Shown piece by piece: positions 47,434 through 58,140 of a DNA stretch of 64,000 nt. The notes under the pieces were generated by a model. The model had not been told where the DNA came from. It ran no database searches and worked only from the letters and a program-made list of their open reading frames with translations. The stretch lies in assembly GCA_024036415.1 (NCBI GenBank), contig JAMWET010006778.1, positions 718,501 through 782,500 of the forward strand, read 5' to 3'. Positions within the stretch are counted from its first letter, which is position 1. The number at the start of each line of letters is the position of its first letter. This DNA comes from Prochilodus magdalenae. Its lineage: Eukaryota; Chordata; Actinopteri; Characiformes; Prochilodontidae. The translations under genes and the position numbers were made by a program.

Positions 47434-47460
47434 AGTGCTTGGCCCCCTTTTGGTTGCCTC
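47434..47460 (+). repeat. 27-base module, copy 3
   Basis: AGTGCTTGGCCCCCTTTTGG-TTGCCTC, one change from copy 1 at 44531. Confidence 0.6.
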
Positions 47461-48549
47461 CCTCGTTTTCTCGATTGCTTCCCTTCTCACTGTGTCTGAC
47501 TATCATCCTTAACCACCTCACCACCATCCCCACAGCAAAGGGTCCTATATGCACACACTGGCTCTTATGAGAAGTCTATTCTTACCAGATCAGCAACGCT
47601 GCATGAAAACAGACAGCACAAACAAGCATCTGTTGTGGACGGGGCAGTGTTTTCATTGTGGTTGGGCTTTGTTTAACGAGTAGCGCTGCTTGCATCCCAT
47701 GAGGCTCTTTTGGGGGGGTGAAGAACACCGCTCTCCTCTTCTTAGGACGGAGCGCGGGTGGAAGTGTGGCAGACCCTTTTTCATCGGCCCGTAAACAACA
47801 AGGACTGTCTGGCCTACAAGTCACATCTCACTTGCCAAAGACTTCCGGCCTTGGTGGCCAAAAGAATGGCCCGCGATGGTGGTTGGAGGAGCAGCTGGAT
47901 CGGCGTGTAAATTTTTCACACACCCCCCTCAAACACAACCTCTCCCCGCTGTGGCCACCGGGTAAACACACATAGCCCCACCCATGCGGGTTGAAAGCAT
48001 TCAAGAGTCTGTAGGCTACAAATGAGACTGAGACAAATGAGGGAAAATAAGTTGATGACAGATGCAGTTTTCTCATTGTAGTTGACGTGGATTAGCCGCA
48101 TTGTGTTTGATAAGCTGGTTTCACACGACTACATAATCAACAACTCCTTTCCTCAAATCACTTAACCACTGAAACACACAAAATATACCCTTCCTATTGT
48201 TTCACACTCATCAGAGAGACTACTCTGTTATTACTGTAGTGCTGCTGTGTTGATTTGCTGCATTTTCACAGCTGTGTGTTTCGGAAGACTCAGTTGAGGA
48301 AACTTTGCTGTGGCGAGGCCTTTAGTATGGGTCTCTGAACAAATTCATGTACACAACCTGCTAACAGCTCTTATGGCAATTTACTTTCTTGAAAAAGCCA
48401 AGTCATGCTGTCTTCTTTATGCCTTCTTCAGGTTTGTTTTTCATTTTTATATCCATTAATATTTCCTTTCCTTGTTATAAGGTCACATATTAATGCTTGA
48501 TTTTTGGAACATCAGTCTAGCAGGTCATAAGTAGAAAAGGGGGAGTTGG

Positions 48550-48804
48550 ATATCGTCGCTGTCCATTGAAAAACATGTATCTCCATTTATGTCCATTTTG
48601 ACTTTTATGCATCATTTGAAAACTGCAGCTCCTGTTTACACTTTGTGAGATTTGCATGATGAATGGACCAATTGAAATGGCCCAAAAGTGCTCTGTAAGA
48701 CGTCTGGTTCCATTGACTTACATTAAAATTGAATGAGGTTTTTGGCCTCTCCTGTAAAGTTGCCATTTTGGAGATACTTGTTTTTCTTTGGACAGCGACG
48801 ATAT
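48550..48804. mobile_element. Near-intact MITE with 35-base inverted ends
   Basis: The left end ATATCGTCGCTGTCCATTGA (48550) and the complement of the right end, ATATCGTCGCTGTCCAAAGA (48804 inward), match over 35 bases with three differences. The outermost ATAT could include a TA target duplication. The 255-base body has no frame of interest. It is nonautonomous, and the autonomous partner is not in the window. Related relics lie at 13150 and 33498. Confidence 0.88.
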
Positions 48805-49042
48805 AAGACGTCCAGAGCAGTGGTGATTTTCCCTATAAATCTGACTGTGGGATTATGAGAATGGTACCACAATTTTAAAGCATGGAGTTAAGGTTTAACA
48901 TAATAGGTTATAAAAATCTTTTACGGTGTTACGTTGCTGTTTAGGAAGAATGAATCAACTTTCCTCAGGGAGTAATTAAGTAAAGTTATGCATTACCTTT
49001 TTTGAGTAGCAACCCCATCACCGAAGACGACCAACCTGACTT

Positions 49043-49290
49043 CATTATAGCCAACAGTTTGTTTGAGAAACTCTACCAGCAGTGGCAAAAATCTCAGCCT
49101 ACAGGAAAGTCTTCTCAGAATTGTGCCAGGGAGCGCATCCACCAAGTCTGGCCCACTACACAATTGTTCAATGCAAAAGTGGCTGAACATTGATGTGGTC
49201 TACATCCAGAGACTTGTCCATGTCCATGGCAAATAGAATAACATCTGCTGCGCATGGAGGTGTTACAAGCGTTTAGGTAGGTTTCAATCA
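49043..49290 (+). pseudogene. Tc1-like transposase relic (copy C)
   Basis: KLYQQWQKSQPTGKSSQNCA then RERIHQVWPT and VAEH are encoded in one frame (49002-49193). They match the region just after the HTH in copies A and B. Sequence to 49290 continues the same order (ACATCCAGAGACTTGTCCAT, GGAGGTGTTACAAGCG). The HTH itself and the whole catalytic region are missing. Confidence 0.75.
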
Positions 49291-49439
49291 TAGGTGACTG
49301 ATTTTTTGTGGTGTATAGAACCTTGAATGAGAGTAAGCCATAGAACAATATCAACTAGACAAAGAGCAACTGGAAAACTTGATGTGATATGAGCATCAGC
49401 GCAAAGACGAATATAATATAATCTCTTCTTTCAAAGTCT

Positions 49440-49770
49440 TCATCTACTTTTTTACTCCCTTTGTAACACAAACCTGTTTTACATCTCGGAGAAAATAATG
49501 AGGAAAATAAGTTTTATGAGCTACAGGAGTGATGCAGATATATTTGGACATGCTTTCATATCACGGGATATGGATTTAATTACTGTTAGATTTCACTTTT
49601 TCATTTTGTTAATAAGCACGCCGTTGACTGACAGTTGGTTTATTGCTGGATTTGGTGAAACGTCTCTTTATTTCCGAGTGACTTTATTGAGGTTGGAGAA
49701 GCAGCCGAGTGTGCGGGGTTGGTTTGCTGCCAGTAATGGACAGATGCAGATGCCAAATTAGGGAAGTGAA
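49440..49770. promoter_or_regulatory. Possible conserved noncoding element
   Basis: A repeat-free block with TAAT cores (GATTTAATTACTGTTAG, GTTAATAAGCACGCCG) and CpG-containing patches. An 87-codon plus frame (49498-49761) spans it. The frame has no domain and its composition is enhancer-like, so I favour noncoding. Confidence 0.3.
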
Positions 49771-50895
49771 AGTCCTGCTCTCTTTCTCTCTTTTCCTCCC
49801 CCTTCTATCTCTCGCCCGCTCTCTCCATCATGACAGGCAGTAGAATCACCAGACCACACACGCTCGCGCGCACACATGCAAGCACACCACCCCACCTTAA
49901 CGAATCCCTGACTCGAACCCAATGGACGTAATCAACTGTCAGAGGTTTGTGGCTATATCTAAGCCTCAAGGGACTGTTTTTGGGAAGGGCTGAAGATACA
50001 ATAAGGCTGTGGGCAACAGCATACTGACTTGCTGTTTGGTACGCTAGCAAGTGCGTCTAGCTAGAAAGAAAGCATGATTGATTGGTATGATTAGTCCAAC
50101 TTTCTGTTTGGTTCAAAATGTCATTTTAATGGCAAGCACTGTGGTGCACATGATTCTAATGTAGTTCATCTAAACTACTTTTGCTACTGTCTTTTGCACT
50201 GAGATTTACACAACTGTAGTCAAGGATATTGATTTTAGATGGTTCGTATGAAGGAGCTTCTTTGTTACATATCGTTCGCCCTAAATAAGCAGGGCTGTCA
50301 AACAATTCCAGTAATCATGGGTTATTTGCTTTTTGGTACATACTTAGTCGTGTAGTTAGCGGTATACAATTTCAGTCTTGTTCACTTTCAGTCCAATTCA
50401 GTCAAGATCTCCTTACTGTCTTACGCTAGATGCCCGTTCTGTGTGAACTGGAAAAAAATCCATTGTTGGTACAGAGCCTGGACTGTAAATAAACATACAG
50501 TATAAACACAACACTGCGATAGCCAATCGGTAGCAGGGGGTGTTCGTGCTTGCAACCAGGCCAGGGGAAAGGGGAGGGGCTACACGCTGGGGAAGCAATG
50601 AATTATGAGAAACAGCCAAAGAGAAAAGACGTTCCTAGATAAGGCAAGGGCATTTTATCGGTGGAGAGACCTCACAGAGCTGACAAGGCTGAAGTTGGCC
50701 TCCTTTTCCCGTTCTGGCTTAAATGATGGAGCAGATTCAATCTGGCACCTGAGGATGTCTAAACACTACACGACACAATAAGAGAGTATACACGTAGCTT
50801 GCATTTCTCTTGTATCGTTTTAACTTTTAACTAAAGGCTCTCATGGAGGCGAACGTTGACGAAATCTACTTATTTTTGAAGGCTCTGCTCTTTCA
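49771..50895. other. No gene seen
   Basis: A CT-rich stretch at 49775-49830, then CpG-containing CACACGCTCGCGCGCACAC at about 49857. The rest is mixed unique sequence. Confidence 0.45.
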
Positions 50896-50969
50896 GGGGT
50901 ACTGGCACTATAGTGGTATCATGCAAGATTCTTATTCTTGTGAACTGGGTTCAATTCCCAGCTGTCCCA
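50896..50969 (+). tRNA. tRNA-like sequence (pseudogene or SINE head)
   Basis: Seventy-four bases fold roughly as a tRNA. The T arm CTGGG-TTCAATT-CCCAG has five perfect pairs and the anticodon stem CAAGA/TCTTG has five pairs around a 7-base loop TTCTTAT (would-be anticodon CTT, Lys). The acceptor ends GGGGTA/TGTCCC pair with two wobbles. The D arm is irregular and the variable loop has four bases. Box B GGTTCAATTCC is intact. The following 100 bases do not show the tail of the SINE at 42479, so it may be a tRNA pseudogene or the head of a different SINE. Confidence 0.5.
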
Positions 50970-51390
50970 AATACCATCTAGCTTTGGTAATGGGTTGAAT
51001 TTATAGGCAGTTCTGGGCTGGAATTTAGCTGACCAGCCTTGTGACAAGTGTTAGGGCACTGGTCCACAGTGTTAGTGTTCAATAGTGTGCATGTACCTGT
51101 ATGTGTATCAATGCACAGAATGGGTTCCATGCAGAGGACGAATACTTCTGTGTATAGGCACAAATGGCAAAGGGTTCTAAATTCTAATTTAGTTCTCCAG
51201 GCCTGTTTAGAAGGAGTGTGTGTGAGTGGAGCAGGGGCAGAGTATGAAATCCAGTGTGAAATCCACCTTTCTGTTGGGTTAAATGCTTCCATGTCAAAAT
51301 ACAAACATGTTTCTGGTCTAACGTTAACATAGCATCATAACTAAAATATAATGGAGGACTAACATTTTTAACACTGCATCAGCCATCAGG
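50970..51390. other. Unassigned sequence after the tRNA-like head
   Basis: TGGGCTGGAATTTAGCTGAC and AGTGTTAGGGCACTGG could be body of a SINE whose head is at 50896, but I cannot show it. Frames of 108 (minus) and 94 (plus) codons cover the same DNA, so neither is supported. Confidence 0.4.
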
Positions 51391-51620
51391 GCAGCCATGA
51401 GCTGGAGGTTAGGGAACGGTTTGATTTCCTGAACCGATAGTAATGACTGAAGTGCTCTTGAGCAAGGCACCTAACCCCCAACTGTTTCTCTGGTGCTGTG
51501 GATAGGGCTGCCTACTGCTTCAGGCTACCGTGCTCACTGCCCCCTAGTGTGTGTGTTCACTAGTGGGTGTGTATGCGGGTGTTTGATGCGGTTAAATGTG
51601 GTAGACAAATTCCACTGTCT
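51391..51620 (+). mobile_element. SINE-like dispersed repeat
   Basis: GCAGCCATGAGCTGGAGGTT, CTCTTGAGCAAGGCACCTAA, GTGGATAGGGCTGCC, CACTGCCCCCTAGTGTGTGT and AAATTCCACT follow, in order, the consensus I recall for a common teleost SINE with a GAGCAAGGCAC central domain. Box B is eroded (GGTTTGATTTCC). It is a full-length but diverged copy. Confidence 0.7.
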
Positions 51621-51686
51621 GCAAGAACAATTGGCGAATGGTTCTAAATCCTAGTTCTAAACATCCTGAGGCAACTGAGTGTAAAT

Positions 51687-51880
51687 GCTCCACCATTTAA
51701 GGTGGAACTGGAAAACTGGAATAAGAATCTAAGGTTTCCGTATGTAACCTAACTGCTGCATCATTTAAGATGAAACAAGAAAATTGGAATAAGAAGCTGA
51801 GATGCCTGAAGGTAGCCTAACTGCTGCATCGTATAAAATTTCAAACAGGAGGCTGGTGAAAAAGAAGCTGACATCAGCTT
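51687..51880. repeat. Tandem repeat, period about 68
   Basis: TGCTCCACCATTTAAGGTGG (51687), TGCTGCATCATTTAAGATG (51754) and TGCTGCATCGTATAAAATT (51822) start three successive units, which also share GGAATAAGAA-CT. A fourth partial copy, CTGCTGCACCATTTAGGGTG, stands apart at 52325-52370. Confidence 0.65.
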
Positions 51881-52369
51881 TATTGAGAGTTGAAAGGCAT
51901 GAGAAGGCACGAGAATTCTGCTCTGTTTCTGTTTTAAAGAACATGTATGTGAAGGTCACTGGTTGGCATTCTCACCTCAATTGTAGTGACTGTTTGCTAA
52001 CCTAAAACCCAGCTAGTATTTGTTACATCTCTTGCTCTGTCCTTGTATGCTCCAATATTATAATCAAGGTATTTACTGCACAACGTTTGCAAAAGGTTTT
52101 ATGGCCCACAATTGTTCTCCAGATCATTCTCCATAATCATATACTGCACTTTAATTGTGACAAACTAACAACCATGTATGCAAATCAGTAGATTTAAGAA
52201 TATGCTTTAAAATAAATAAAACATAAAAAATCTCTTAAGCTACATTTTCGTAATATAAGTTGCTCCAGGTTTGAACAGAAAAACATTGTAGGCATAGAAT
52301 ATTTGTTTTTACCATTACTTATTACTGCTGCACCATTTAGGGTGGAACAAGAAAATTTTAATAAGAATG

Positions 52370-53290
52370 ATAATATATTTATTCATATAGACCTTATCAT
52401 ACCAGCTCAAAGTGCATCACAAAAAGGTGATAAAGCTTAACAAAAAAAACTGTAGCTATTATTATACTATTTTAAGTATTTAAAGTCATATTAAACAATG
52501 ACGAAGAAACACAAGGACATGAATTTGAATTAAAGGCTAAGTGAAAATGTGTTTGACAGTCTAGTAAGAGCTGGAGTTCCATAGCTTAGAAAAATAAACT
52601 AGAAGAATCTCTCCATGTCTTTTGTGTTGCAGAAGGCCAGTATCTGCAAATCTATGATCACATAATGTAACATAAACAGACATAACTTCTATGAAGTTAG
52701 TGGTACGTTAAAGTAATTTAGAGCTGTAAAATCTAGTCACAGGTCTTTAAAATCTTAGGACTCAGGTACTGCAGTTCCTCTCCATCATTTGTAGGGCATG
52801 GAGTGTTTTCCTAAAATGAGCATTACAGTAATCTACTCTGCTGGTATATTAAAAGTTTCTCAGACCCACTTTCAGATACAAAAGACAAACCTGATTAATA
52901 TTTCTCAAATTATAAAAAACTGCTTTAGTTTTATGCAGACATAAAACAGAGATGAGAGTTTAAGACTATGCTCTGGTTTGGTACCAACAAACCTAGGTTT
53001 TCATAAAGGTTTAAGGACCAAGAATCAGTATTTCAGTGTTTTTCTTTCTTTTAATTGTATAACATTTTGCGAGGACTATCTGACACACACTTGGTAAGCC
53101 TGTAAACAGAGTCTTGATTGTCAGAAGGAATGGAAGTGTATATTTGTGTGCCATCAGCGTGGTTTAAAAATTGATATCATGTTTGTTTTCTACAGCACCT
53201 AGAGGGAACATGTACAAAGTGAAAAGCAAAGGCCCTAAATTGAAACCTTGTGGGATTCCACAGGAAATGTTACATTTACTGTATTTCATG
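52370..53290 (-). pseudogene. LINE reverse-transcriptase relic (L2/CR1-like)
   Basis: On the minus strand near 53260-53190 the reverse-transcriptase block CGIPQGFNLGPLLFTLYM-PLG is legible, matching the family's GVPQGS-LGPLLF motif. After a stop and frameshift comes HADGTQIYTS, where the family has the catalytic YADD. Both Tyr and the second Asp are replaced, so the polymerase is dead. Further on, YCNAHF and LWNSSS recall the C-terminal RLDYCNALL and LWNSLP words of L2-type LINEs. The sequence after about 52550 is likely its 3' untranslated end. The 5' part (endonuclease) is absent, the usual 5' truncation of LINEs. Confidence 0.8.
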
Positions 53291-53619
53291 AATGATTTCC
53301 CAGCAAAACCAAAAGCTTTCTATTTATTATATGTGATTTAAACTGTTTTGAAATGCTAAAATCTATTTTTAGATTGGAAAGAAATTGGAAAAATCCAGGA
53401 CTGCAGTTATGAATTAGTTAAGGCAATGAAAAAAGCTAACTTGAAAGATTAAAAACAGCTAAATATGTGAACAGCGAAGAGCAAAAACACAAACATGTGA
53501 CCTGTTTAGTCGGAAATGGTGTTGACCTATTTGTAAATTGTTGTTTGTATCAGTTTAAAAAAATTGTCACCTGTGACTAAAACATACCTAATAGCACATA
53601 ATACCTCCACATACACAAA
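53291..53619. other. No gene seen
   Basis: AT-rich sequence. It could include more eroded LINE sequence, but I find no motif. Confidence 0.4.
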
Positions 53620-54065
53620 CAACAGCTGGGATTTGATTTGGCATGGTCTGAACAAGTTTCTGGATTTAAGCCACTTCCATGCTAAGCCATTTTTGCATTA
53701 CAAAATTGTGTTGTTTGGCCAGATTTGTGGATGCCTTCCCTGGAACAACACTGAGGAGAATTTCCTGTAGACTGAGATTTTGACCACTCCTGGTGGACTC
53801 ATATGACTGTATGCCTTCAAACACCTGCAAATTCAGCTACTTACTTCACACTTTAGCCTTTGGCATGTCAAATACAATCACTTCTTATAGCCAATTATTA
53901 ACATCTGCTTAATGACCTCACAGACTGAACAAAACATTTGCTGCACTGTACCACCTCTTTTCAACCTATTAATCCTGTCACACACCCTGCAGTTATTTAT
54001 AGCCCCATCGACCCCATACAGTGCCATCTGCAGGAGCTTAAAGCTACTGCCACCTTAAACACACA
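53620..54065 (-). pseudogene. Tc1-like transposase relic, N-terminal half (copy D)
   Basis: This is the reverse complement of copies A and B. Read on the minus strand, the leader (54065-53920) matches 26461-26600 closely, including GCACTGTACCACCTCTTTTC in plus orientation against the complement of GAAGAGGTGGTATAGTGC. The HTH region at 53915-53830 and the post-HTH region down to about 53620 are broken by stops and frameshifts. It is the only copy of this N-terminal set in minus orientation. Confidence 0.75.
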
Positions 54066-55138
54066 CGGTAACCAAATTTATGAGCTTATATTTAAGTACT
54101 TAATTGTGTTTGCTATAAGCACATGTAAATACATCTTTTGTATATTGAAAATAATTAAAGGTGTTTAGTAGCGAAGATAGTAAAACACAGTTTGAACTTT
54201 TGGAACTTGATATAAAGCCCTGAAGTGTATTAGAACATCCAGGTATATTTCTAATAAATTCCAAGTGAAATAACACTTATGTCTACCTACATCTACAAAC
54301 TTTTAAATCTACATACATGCAACTTAAGCACCAAAAAGCACAACTAAATGCTGTTCAAAGTTGTTGAAAGCAGTGAACTTATTATTCCAAGTAATAAAGA
54401 ATATGCAAAGTGTAGATATTGTACTTTTAGATAATGTACTTTAAATGTAAAATACACATATGAAAATGTATACTTAAATAAAATTTCTTTCACAGAGCAG
54501 CACCTAAAATTCCCAGGAATCACAGCAACGCTAGGACACAAAAACCCCAAATCAATAGTGAATTAATGGCTTTGCATGCAAGAAATGGACTGATATAAAG
54601 TACTGCTGCTAGCATGCCATTGCTAGCTTACCTAGCATTCCTTCACAGAGAGCAGTTTGTGGCTCTGAGTTTGAGTTTGTGGCTCAGCTGACCAAGCACA
54701 AACATATCTACATGCATACTTGAGAAAGGGGAATTTCATCAAAACAACTTCAGAACTGGTGTAAAATCGGCCCTCTTTTCATTTTTACACACAGCAATAG
54801 AGCGGCGTCTTCATGTGAAGCAGTAGGACTGAAGCTCAACACATCCAATACCAGTTTTAGTTCCTGTTCAACACTAGAGAGGAATGAGATGTAGGATGAC
54901 CACCTGAGCTTTCGTTCCTTGAGTGGATGCACATTTGAACCCATCTGCAGAAGACAAGGGGGAAAAAAGTGCTTGACGTTTTGAAATTAGTTGACAGATT
55001 CCATCAGTCCCCAGGCCCTGACATGCTACATCCTGGCAAATTAAGGTTAGGAGAAGGTAGACCAACTCCACTCTGCCTGACTGAGCCTTGTCTAATAGAA
55101 CAAATAGCCAGAAGGCAGAGCGAGGCCCGGAATCTGAT
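54066..55138. other. No gene seen
   Basis: AT-rich unique sequence. TGTGGCTCTGAGTTTGAGTT is followed by a short local repeat GAGTTTGTGGCTC. Confidence 0.5.
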
Positions 55139-55285
55139 TTGTAATTACAGACACACGCACATACACAAGCAACGTGGCCACATGTGCACACACTCTCACA
55201 CACACACATACACACACACACAAACATAAGCAAACACACACAAGCACGCACGCATGCACACGTACACACATACACACATAAATAT
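55139..55285. repeat. (CA)n-rich imperfect tract
   Basis: CACACA runs with CG, TA and AA interruptions. It creates a 151-codon Cys/Val-rich minus frame that is an artefact. Confidence 0.93.
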
Positions 55286-55340
55286 GCATGAGGCCTTATG
55301 CACAGACCACCACATATAGCCCCCCACACATACGTATATA

Positions 55341-56035
55341 TACAGTACTGTGCAGCTACACCGTGTTTGCTTCATTCCCAGACAAAGCGGACATTAAGAA
55401 CAAGTTCAAATTTTGTTTGACACCAGGAAGCATTTAAAAACACACAGCAGGCTTAACAAGTACATATAACTCTATTTACCCGTAGTTAGTGTGTCCACCC
55501 TTTGACTTTATCACTGTTCCCAATATTTTCTTGACACTTGCCACCTTACAATCTGCATGGATATTATTCCACACCTCCGAAGTTCAGGCTTAGAATTGCC
55601 CTGTTTCTCACAATCCAAGTAATCTCAAACACGTGTATGTATTTCAAAGGCTGGGTTCTGGTGTAGCTAGTTCATTGTTCAGAGAAAATCGGCAGATTCT
55701 TTCTTTTGTCCTTTTCTCGATAACAACTTCTTGGCAGCTACACAGACTTTCTGACTCATAGTGCTGTTCTGTATTCTTACAGTGGAAAGATGTACAGAAA
55801 CACCTGTGGATTGTTACAGATCTGAGGCAAGAGTGGAGCTTGATGTTCTCCCGTCTCTTAAAAATCAAGCACTTCTTTCAGCGGTCTCACGTCCCATTTT
55901 TGCTTTATTGATCCCCCTTTCTTATGCAAATAGGTTGTTATATGTAACATCTTCAGACCTACAGTATATCATTAACATGGTTTGTATATAAAGCCTGATT
56001 TGACTGCAAATTCAGACTTTTGGACAGCACTGTAA
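55341..56035. mobile_element. TACAGTACTGTGC-ended DNA transposon relic
   Basis: The left end TACAGTACTGTGC (55341) and the complement of the right end CTTTTGGACAGCACTGTA (to 56034) form degenerate inverted repeats of the TACAGTACTGTGCAAAAGTCT type. The interior (CCACACCTCCGAAGTTCAGG, TCTGAGGCAAGAGTGGAGCT) is shared in part with 38491-38784. No transposase motif is recognised. Confidence 0.7.
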
Positions 56036-56198
56036 GTCCATAAGATACTAGAGTTGAATGTTTTGCCATTTTAAGCACTTCAGAGCATATGTATATACAT
56101 ATACATGACCTTATATACAGCCTAGCCCGTATGCATATATCTGATTTTGTCTCTCTCTCAGACTGAATAGTCCTTGCTATCGATGTACAGCATTTTTC

Positions 56199-56332
56199 GG
56201 TAACACTGCTTCAGTGTTGACTAACTAACATGAAGTGCTGCATTAGTTAACACAGTTATTACATGTTTACTTAACATTAACCAATGCATTACTTTATGTT
56301 AGTTAGTCAAAACTTAATGTAAACTGTTACCC
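56199..56332. mobile_element. Small palindromic MITE
   Basis: GGTAACACTGCTTCAGTGTT at the left and the complement of AACTTAATGTAAACTGTTACC at the right are inverted ends. Inside them TGACTAACTAACATGAAGT faces ACTTTATGTTAGTTAGTCA. The whole 134 bases form one imperfect hairpin. Confidence 0.8.
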
Positions 56333-56354
56333 TTCTTCTTTCAGTGATCTTCTT

Positions 56355-56415
56355 ACATTTACATTTACATTTACATTTACGGCATTTAGCAGGCGCTCTT
56401 ATCCAGAGCGACTTG
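56355..56415 (-). mobile_element. SINE tail fragment
   Basis: (TTTACA)n then GGCATTTAGCAGGCGCTCTT and ATCCAGAGCGACTTG is, in reverse complement, the tail of the SINE at 42479-42700. No tRNA-like head follows, so this is a solo tail or 5'-truncated copy. Confidence 0.7.
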
Positions 56416-56420
56416 TGTTT

Positions 56421-57325
56421 CAGACTGTTTTTTTTTGCCTTGTGTTTTCAGTTTTGGTACATACTAACATTGTCTAGGTTTTACAGTGTAATGTAACAGA
56501 AAAAGTAAAAATTGGACTTTTTGTAATAAGTAAATTAATTCAATCATAGTTTAAGAGAAGTTAAAAGTGTGTAAACTAAAATGTAATAGATTACTTTTGT
56601 GCATATCTACATAAACACTGCTAACATGACACTGCTAATCTGTTTTACCTCCAAGACTAAGCACATTTAACAGAGGTTTCGTCCAACAAGGCAATTTCTC
56701 AGAGAGGAAGTGAAACAGGAAATGTCCCCGGCAGGCTCTTCAGAGTGACTGGACCCGTCGCGCGTCCTTCCTGCATGCCATAGGTTTCGCAAATGTCTTC
56801 AGGAGAGAGCACAAAAAAGAGTGGCAAAAAGACATCATTGCTGTGTGGTCAGTAGACCTATAAAGCTGCGTGGCATTCCACCACATCTGTGCAGCCACAG
56901 CATATTTAAGGAAACTTATTACACAACAGGCATTTAGTCGAAGCTTCTGTAAATATTATGAGGGGAATGAATGATCACTCAGATCAAATGATATTGAGGA
57001 CATACAGTATGAATACAGCACAGCTAAACTAAAAACTAAAGGGGTCTATGTCCCTGTGCTTAAGACCAGTTCTATTCATTTTATGATAGAAATAAACCAT
57101 CTGTGTCAGAACAAAGCCGCGTGTATCCAAACAGTGTTTCTTTTTCACTGAAAATGGCAGTTAATGCAACAGGATTTTTAAAGCATTTTTATTGGCCTAT
57201 TCTTTATAGAATTTCAACTTAGAGTGAACTTAGAGAGAAATGTTGATTAGGGCATGCAATATATAAACATACATGCACACAGTATGCATAGCCAAGTGCA
57301 AATACACATGCTACCATATATAGAT
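56421..57325. other. No gene seen
   Basis: A GC-richer patch at 56690-56800 (GGACCCGTCGCGCGTCC) sits in AT-rich DNA. No repeat was recognised. Confidence 0.45.
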
Positions 57326-57985
57326 ACACCCATCAGCCATAACATTAAAACCACCTCCCTGTATCTACACTCTGTATCCATCCAGTTTCTCTGTATATTT
57401 TGTTATCCACCTTTTTTTCCTGTTCTTTAATAGTCAGGACCCCACAGGACCACCACAGAGCAGACGTTATGTGATAATTCCACGCACTGCAGTGACACTG
57501 ACATGGTACTGGTGTGTGAGTGTTCTGGTGTGACTGTATTAGACACTGTGCTGTGGGAGTGTTCAAGGCACTATGTTAACTCACTGTCCGTTACTGCTGC
57601 AGATTTTGTGTTGGTCATCCTCTGGTTCTTTATCAGTGGTCACAGGACGATGCCCACAGGACACTGTTGGCTGGATAGTTTTGGTTGGTGGACAATTCTC
57701 AGTTCAGCACTGACAGTTCAGAGTTGTCCAGCAGCGCTGCTGTGTCTGATCCACTCACACCAGCACAACACACACTAACACACCAACACCACACCAGTGT
57801 CCCTGCAGTGCTGAGAATGATCCACCACCCACATAATACCTGCTCTGTGGTAGTCTTGTGGGGTCCTGACCACTGATAAAAAGTGATGAGGGATAACACA
57901 GTATGCAGAGAAACTGATGAACTACAGTCTGTATTTGTAGAACTACAAGGCGGACCTATGTAGTAAGTGGAGCTGATAAAATGGC
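57326..57985. mobile_element. Foldback element, type 1 ends
   Basis: The left end ACACCCATCAGCCATAACAT then TAAAACCACCTCC is followed by two long inverted arms. Arm words GTCAGGACCCCACAGGACCA, CAGTGACACTGACATGGTAC and GTGTGTGAGTGTTC face GTGTCCCTGCAGTGCTGAGA, CACACTAACACACC and CTTGTGGGGTCCTGACCAC. The centre holds CTGGATAGTTTTGGTTGGTG. No coding frame is supported; frames seen here are on both strands of the arms. Confidence 0.78.
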
Positions 57986-58009
57986 TCCCAGTCCGTCACT
58001 GTCAAACAG

Positions 58010-58140
58010 ACAGACATACACATTCATACACACTTACACTATTTAGGCATCTCCATTTCACTTGAAAGCATTTCTTTATACTGCGGGGGGAAACCCATGC
58101 AGACAGAGGGAGAAACTCCACACACAGAAAGGACCCCGGA
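58010..58140. repeat. Dispersed-repeat fragment
   Basis: TTATACTGCGGGGGGAAACC, CATGCAGACAGAGGGAGAAA and CTCCACACACAGAAAGGACC match the second half of the repeat at 42878-43163. Confidence 0.6.

Larger units (their letters stand above)
46939..48549. other. No gene seen; two 27-base modules and a CpG-containing patch
   Basis: The modules at 47105-47130 and 47434-47460 match 44531-44557. At 47700-47990 a GC-richer patch (GGACGGAGCGCGGGTGG, GGCCCGCGATGG, GGATCGGCGTGT) has frames of 80-85 codons on both strands with no domain. It may be a conserved noncoding block. Confidence 0.45.

Noticed and set aside
54874..55329. 151-codon minus-strand frame rich in Cys and Val
   Set aside because: Artefact of the CA-rich tract at 55139-55285.
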